Positions 6,253 through 9,481 of a DNA stretch of 9,481 bases are shown one piece after another (the first letter of the stretch is position 1; every line of letters begins with the position of its first letter). This DNA comes from Cellulomonas sp. (GTDB lineage: Bacteria > Actinomycetota > Actinomycetes > Actinomycetales > Cellulomonadaceae). A model generated the notes under the pieces. That model was given only the letters and a program-made list of their open reading frames with translations, searched no databases and was not told the DNA's origin. The translations under genes were made by a program, and so were the position numbers. The stretch covers positions 1-9,481 of the forward strand of contig JAPSIJ010000070.1 of assembly GCA_031178805.1 (NCBI GenBank). The letters run 5' to 3'.

Positions 6253-6263
6253 GACGTCTTGAC
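6248..6263. promoter_or_regulatory. operator O2, perfect 16-bp palindrome
   Basis: GTCAAGACGTCTTGAC is identical on both strands. Its two ends supply TTGACA on the minus strand (toward the HTH gene) and TTGACG on the plus strand (toward sucC), so one bound protein could block the -35 boxes of two divergent promoters. It shares the GTCAAG-N4-CTTGAC plan with O1. Confidence 0.7.
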
Positions 6264-6322
6264 GTTGCGACCCGGGTCACATATCTCGACGTGGAGATAA
6301 ACCCGCGGGCCCGGGCTACGAT
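6259..6322 (+). promoter_or_regulatory. candidate sucCD promoter region
   Basis: Two readings are possible. The first is -35 TTGACG (6259-6264), a 17-base spacer and a weak -10 TATCTC (6282-6287). The second is a better -10, TACGAT (6317-6322, TANNNT), with no clear -35, leaving a leader of about 55 bases before the sucC GTG. In either case the O2 and O3 palindromes lie over or just upstream of the promoter. A short hairpin in the leader (GCAGCC 6336-6341 with GGCTGC 6354-6359) lies ahead of the ribosome binding site. Confidence 0.4.
6282..6299. promoter_or_regulatory. near-perfect 18-bp palindrome O3 upstream of sucC
   Basis: TATCTCGACGTGGAGATA pairs at eight of nine positions (only G6288/G6293 fails). 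It differs from O1 and O2 in its outer bases (TATCTC rather than GTCAAG) but shares the TCTYGACGT core with O2. It is unusually AT-rich for this genome, which favours a protein-binding site. I cannot name the regulator. Confidence 0.5.
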
Positions 6323-6383
6323 CGTCCGCGGCAGAGCAGCCGGTCCCCGCACGGGCTGCAGGGCGACGGAAGGACCGCGACAG

Positions 6384-7568
6384 GTGGACCTGTTCGAGTA
6401 CCAGGCACGCGACATGTTCGAGAAGCACGGGGTGCCCGTCCTGGGCGGGATCGTCGCCACGACGCCCGCCGAGGCGCGTGCCGCGGCGCAGACCCTCCTG
6501 GACGCCGAGGGCGCCACCGGCGTGGTCGTCGTCAAGGCGCAGGTGAAGACCGGCGGCCGGGGCAAGGCCGGCGGCGTGAAGATCGCCCGCTCCGCGGAGG
6601 AGGCCGAGCAGCGCGCCGCCGAGATCCTCGGCATGGACATCAAGGGCCACACCGTGCACCGCGTGATGATCGCGGCCGGCGCCCGCATCGCGACGGAGTA
6701 CTACTTCTCGCTGCTGCTGGACCGCGCCGAGCGCCGGTACCTGGCGATGGCCAGCGTCGAGGGCGGCATGGAGATCGAGCAGCTCGCGGTCGAGCGGCCC
6801 GAGGCGCTCGCCCGCGTCGCCGTCGACCCGCGCACCGGCATCGACGCGGCGAAGGCCGACGAGATCGTCGCCACCGCCGGCTTCGACGCCGAGGTGGCCC
6901 CGAAGGTCGCCGCGGTGCTGCAGAAGCTGTGGGACGTCTACCGCGAGGAGGACGCCACGCTGGTCGAGGTGAACCCGCTCGTGCTCACCGAGGACGGCGA
7001 CGTCGTCGCGCTCGACGGCAAGGTCACCCTGGACGGCAACGCGGAGTTCCGGCACGACGACCACGCCGCCCTCGAGGACGCGGCCGCCGCGGACCCGCTG
7101 GAGGCCCGCGCCAAGGAGAAGGACCTCAACTACGTCAAGCTCGACGGCGAGGTCGGCGTGATCGGCAACGGCGCGGGGCTCGTGATGAGCACCCTGGACG
7201 TCGTCGCGTACGCCGGGCAGCAGCACGGCGACGTGAAGCCGGCCAACTTCCTGGACATCGGCGGCGGCGCCTCGGCCGAGGTGATGGCCGCGGGCCTGGA
7301 CATCATCCTGTCCGACCCGCAGGTGAAGTCGGTGTTCGTCAACGTGTTCGGCGGCATCACGGCGTGCGACGCCGTGGCCAACGGCATCGTCGCGGCGCTG
7401 GGCATCCTGGGCGACCAGGCCACCAAGCCGCTGGTCGTGCGCCTGGACGGCAACAACGTCGTCGAGGGCCGCCGCATCCTGCGGGACGCGGCCCACCCGC
7501 TCGTGACGCTGGCCGAGACCATGGACGGGGGCGCCGCCGAGGCCGCCCGCCTGGCCGCGACCGCCTGA
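6384..7568 (+). CDS. sucC: succinyl-CoA synthetase (ADP-forming) beta subunit
   Basis: A 394-residue ATP-grasp subunit that binds nucleotide and, with SucD, interconverts succinyl-CoA and succinate with substrate-level phosphorylation in the TCA cycle. It begins DLFEYQARDMFEKHGVPV, the classic SucC start. The nucleotide loop GGRGKAGG is at 57-64; the metal-binding VEVNPL (194-199; Asn197) and a downstream Asp (211, LDGK) fit the E. coli Asn199/Asp213 pair; GNGAGLVM (261-268) and FGGITACD (322-329) form the C-terminal CoA-ligase domain that meets the phosphohistidine of SucD. Length is normal. The GTG at 6384 is chosen over the open frame upstream because it gives the family N-terminus and lies nine bases after AAGGA (6370-6374). 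sucD follows after 41 bases. Confidence 0.96.
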   Translation: MDLFEYQARDMFEKHGVPVLGGIVATTPAEARAAAQTLLDAEGATGVVVVKAQVKTGGRGKAGGVKIARSAEEAEQRAAEILGMDIKGHTVHRVMIAAGARIATEYYFSLLLDRAERRYLAMASVEGGMEIEQLAVERPEALARVAVDPRTGIDAAKADEIVATAGFDAEVAPKVAAVLQKLWDVYREEDATLVEVNPLVLTEDGDVVALDGKVTLDGNAEFRHDDHAALEDAAAADPLEARAKEKDLNYVKLDGEVGVIGNGAGLVMSTLDVVAYAGQQHGDVKPANFLDIGGGASAEVMAAGLDIILSDPQVKSVFVNVFGGITACDAVANGIVAALGILGDQATKPLVVRLDGNNVVEGRRILRDAAHPLVTLAETMDGGAAEAARLAATA

Positions 7569-7609
7569 CCCCCGAACCGCAGCGACGCGAGAGACGAGAG
7601 ACGAACGCA

Positions 7610-8506
7610 ATGGCGATCTTCCTGACCGCGGAGTCCAAGGTCATCGTGCAGGGCATGACCGGCTCCGAAGGCAGCAAGCACACCACCCGCATGCTGGCGT
7701 CGGGCACCACCGTCGTCGGTGGCGTGAACCCCCGCAAGGCCGGCACCAGCGTCGAGTTCCCGCGGGGTGACGGCTCCGGCCTGACCGTGGCGATCCCGGT
7801 GTTCGGCTCGGTGGCGCAGGCCGTCGAGGCGACCCGCGCCGACGTGTCCGTGATCTTCGTGCCGCCGGCCTTCACCAAGGCCGCCGTCATCGAGGCCGTG
7901 GACGCGGGCGTGCCGCTCATCGTGATCATCACCGAGGGCGTGCCGGTGGCCGACACCGCCGAGTTCTTCGCCTACGCCCAGGACAAGGGCGTGCGGCTGC
8001 TCGGCCCGAACTGCCCGGGCCTGATCAGCCCCGGGAAGTCGAACGTCGGCATCATCCCCTCGGACATCACCGGCCCCGGCCGGATCGGCCTGGTGTCGAA
8101 GTCCGGCACGCTGACCTACCAGATGATGTACGAGCTGCGGGACCTCGGGTTCTCCACGGCCGTCGGCATCGGCGGCGACCCGATCATCGGCACCACGCAC
8201 ATCGACGCGCTCGCCGCGTTCGAGGCCGACCCCGAGACCGACCTGATCGTGATGATCGGCGAGATCGGCGGCGACGCCGAGGAGCGGGCCGCGGCCTACA
8301 TCAGCGAGCACGTCACCAAGCCGGTCGTCGGCTACGTGGCCGGGTTCACCGCGCCGGAGGGCAAGACGATGGGCCACGCCGGCGCCATCGTGTCCGGCTC
8401 GGCCGGCACGGCGCAGGCGAAGAAGGAGGCCCTCGAGGCCGCGGGCGTCAAGGTCGGCACCACGCCGACCGAGACCGCCGAGCTGGCCCGGGCGCTGCTG
8501 TCCTGA
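7610..8506 (+). CDS. sucD: succinyl-CoA synthetase (ADP-forming) alpha subunit
   Basis: A 298-residue subunit carrying the CoA-binding Rossmann fold (IVQGMTGSEGSKHT, 12-25; GGVNPRKAG, 37-45), the CoA-site VPPAF and ITEGVP strands (84-88, 107-112), GPNCPG (132-137), and the ligase domain VSKSGTLTYQ (162-171), GIGGDP (186-191) and IGEIGG (216-221). The catalytic histidine that is phosphorylated is His256 in MGHAGAIVSG. Together with sucC it makes the heteromeric TCA-cycle enzyme in the cytoplasm. The ATG at 7610 gives the family N-terminus. Its leader is a purine-rich GAGAC repeat (about 7590-7602) with only GAGAG at nine bases as a weak ribosome binding site, so coupling to sucC may matter. 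A GC-rich hairpin follows the stop. Confidence 0.97.
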   Translation: MAIFLTAESKVIVQGMTGSEGSKHTTRMLASGTTVVGGVNPRKAGTSVEFPRGDGSGLTVAIPVFGSVAQAVEATRADVSVIFVPPAFTKAAVIEAVDAGVPLIVIITEGVPVADTAEFFAYAQDKGVRLLGPNCPGLISPGKSNVGIIPSDITGPGRIGLVSKSGTLTYQMMYELRDLGFSTAVGIGGDPIIGTTHIDALAAFEADPETDLIVMIGEIGGDAEERAAAYISEHVTKPVVGYVAGFTAPEGKTMGHAGAIVSGSAGTAQAKKEALEAAGVKVGTTPTETAELARALLS

Positions 8507-8525
8507 CGCACCGCCACCCGCACGA

Positions 8526-8571
8526 CGCGACCGCCGCGGCGGCCCCCCCCCGGGGCGGCCCGGCGGTCGCG
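8526..8571 (+). terminator. strong GC hairpin after sucD
   Basis: CGCGACCGCCG (8526-8536) pairs perfectly with CGGCGGTCGCG (8561-8571), an 11-bp stem starting 20 bases after the sucD stop. The 24-base loop contains a run of nine C (8543-8551) followed by four G, and GGCC on each side could extend pairing. There is no T-run. It most likely ends the sucCD transcript. Confidence 0.6.
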
Positions 8572-8642
8572 GCGCGTCCGGCGTGGGGCACGCCACCCGC
8601 GCCGCGCCGGGCGGGTTCAGCGGCCCGGGCCGCCGGTGCGGG

Positions 8643-8648
8643 GACGAT
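8643..8648 (+). promoter_or_regulatory. candidate -10 box for the DUF6350 gene, leaderless
   Basis: GACGAT keeps A at position 2 and T at position 6 and ends six bases before the GTG at 8655, the same geometry as the box before the AIM24 gene. There is no usable Shine-Dalgarno sequence: the GAGGG before the GTG is too close. Confidence 0.3.
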
Positions 8649-8654
8649 GAGGGC

Positions 8655-9481
8655 GTGAGCAGCGCACCCGGCAACCGGACCCCGGGGCGGTCCGTGCCCG
8701 GGGCCCGCCGGCGCCGGGTGCTCGACGACGCGGCCCCGCCCCGGTTCTTCGTCAGCGACCTGGACGGCGCCCCGCGGTGGGTCGGCGGCGCGCTCGCCGG
8801 GCTGCAGGCCGCGCTGCTGTCGCTGCTCGTCGTGGTGCTGCCCGCCGTCGCGGCGTACGTGGCGACCTCCTCGGCGCCGGCCACCACCGGCGTGCCCTGG
8901 ACGCGCGCCGTGACCGTCGCGTCCGGGCTGTGGCTGCTCGGGCACGGGGTGCCGCTCACCCTGGCGCCCAGCGTGACGCTCGTGCCGCTGGGGCTGACGG
9001 CGCTGGCGGTGTTCGTCTGCTACGCCTCCGCGCGCCGCTCCGGCTACGCCACCGGCTCCGCGCTGGGCGCGGGCGTCGCGGCGTACGCGGGCGTGCTGCT
9101 GGTGGTCGGCCTGGCCACCGGCGTGCCCCTGCTGCACCTGGGAGCCGGGTTGCTCGGGGGCGGCGCGGTGGCGGGCCTCGGTCTCGGCGCCGGGCTGCTG
9201 CGCCGGCCGGAGGCGCCGCGGCTGCGGGACCTGCTCGCGCCGGTCCGCACCCGGCTGCCCGCGCCGGTGGGGCGGGGGATCGCGGCCGGGACGGCGGCGC
9301 TGGCGCTGCTGGTGCTGGCCGCCGCGCTGCTGGCCACCGTGTGGGTGCTCACCGGCCGCAGCGCGATCGGCGAGATCGTCTCCGGGCTGCGGCTCGACGC
9401 GGTCGGCTCCGTGGTGCTCGCCCTCGGCGAGCTGGCCTACGCCCCGACCCTGGTGCTGTGGGCGTTCGCCTGGCTGACCGG
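8655..9481 (+). CDS. DUF6350 / PerM-like cell division membrane protein, 3' end outside the window
   Basis: The first 275 codons of a multi-pass membrane protein that runs off the window. After a basic N-terminus (about 1-42, with RRRR) come hydrophobic segments at about 45-70, 105-122, 132-154, 156-176, about 210-232 and 250-274. The segment HGVPLTLAPSVTLVPLGLTALAVF (about 97-120) and the late LGELAYAPTLVLWAFAWLTG are the hallmarks I recognise from actinobacterial DUF6350 proteins. In Mycobacterium tuberculosis the member Rv0955 (PerM) supports cell division and lies just after sucCD, before purN and purH, the same order as here. The start is GTG 8655, with the codon phase open to the window end and a -10-like box just ahead. 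The stop and any C-terminal tail cannot be seen. Confidence 0.82.
   Translation, partial: MSSAPGNRTPGRSVPGARRRRVLDDAAPPRFFVSDLDGAPRWVGGALAGLQAALLSLLVVVLPAVAAYVATSSAPATTGVPWTRAVTVASGLWLLGHGVPLTLAPSVTLVPLGLTALAVFVCYASARRSGYATGSALGAGVAAYAGVLLVVGLATGVPLLHLGAGLLGGGAVAGLGLGAGLLRRPEAPRLRDLLAPVRTRLPAPVGRGIAAGTAALALLVLAAALLATVWVLTGRSAIGEIVSGLRLDAVGSVVLALGELAYAPTLVLWAFAWLT

Noticed and set aside
6230..6253. CTTGAC-N12-GTCAAG read as an HspR HAIR site
   Set aside because: HAIR is CTTGAGT-N7-ACTCAAG. The spacer and the seventh base differ, and the outward pairing GTCAAG-N4-CTTGAC explains both copies better.
8543..8555. The run of nine C followed by four G as a phase-variation tract
   Set aside because: It lies in the loop of the sucD hairpin, outside any gene and promoter box. 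A length error in sequencing is as likely as biology.
6249..8959. Long minus-strand open frames opposite sucC and sucD
   Set aside because: They have the composition of antisense shadows, and the plus strand holds intact sucC and sucD with all catalytic motifs.

Overview
The window is very GC-rich DNA (roughly three quarters G+C by eye) with dense, short-spaced genes, GTG starts and G/C-ending codons. Together with the gene content (ClpC-type N domain, GAF-ANTAR protein, actinobacterial PcrA with a long N-terminal tail, PerM-like DUF6350 protein), this points to an actinobacterium. A Cellulomonadaceae-like member of the Micrococcales is my best guess, but that is an inference.

Layout. (1) 26-869, plus: two small integral membrane proteins, the second of the DUF456 family. 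(2) 949-1641, plus: a GAF-ANTAR regulator, meeting head-on a minus-strand STAS-domain protein (1660-1983). (3) 2135-4663, plus: the UvrD/PcrA DNA helicase, preceded by a 151-base divergent region with an 18-bp perfect palindrome. (4) 4707-5375, plus: an AIM24-family protein, converging on (5) a minus-strand two-gene unit: a small helix-turn-helix protein (6216-5971) followed by a stand-alone ClpC-type N-domain protein (5942-5397). (6) 6384-8506, plus: sucC and sucD, the two subunits of succinyl-CoA synthetase, closed by a strong hairpin. (7) 8655 to the window end, plus: the first 275 codons of a DUF6350/PerM-like membrane protein. No gap between genes reaches 300 bases; the largest are 6217-6383 (167), 1984-2134 (151) and 8507-8654 (148). 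I saw no tRNA, rRNA, insertion sequence, CRISPR array or phage gene.

The backbone pcrA-sucC-sucD-perM matches the order I recall from Mycobacterium tuberculosis (uvrD1, sucC, sucD, Rv0955/perM), so the cargo between pcrA and sucC is the variable part. The most interesting cargo is the HTH/Clp-N pair. It looks like a split version of mycobacterial ClpC2, which carries an HTH and a ClpC1-like N domain in one chain. Two GTCAAG-N4-CTTGAC operators cover its predicted -35 and -10 boxes. The outer operator is a perfect 16-bp palindrome that also supplies a -35-like box facing sucC, and a third palindrome follows toward sucC. The simplest model is an autorepressed decoy or sensor for ligands of the ClpC N domain, sharing a divergent control region with a TCA-cycle operon.
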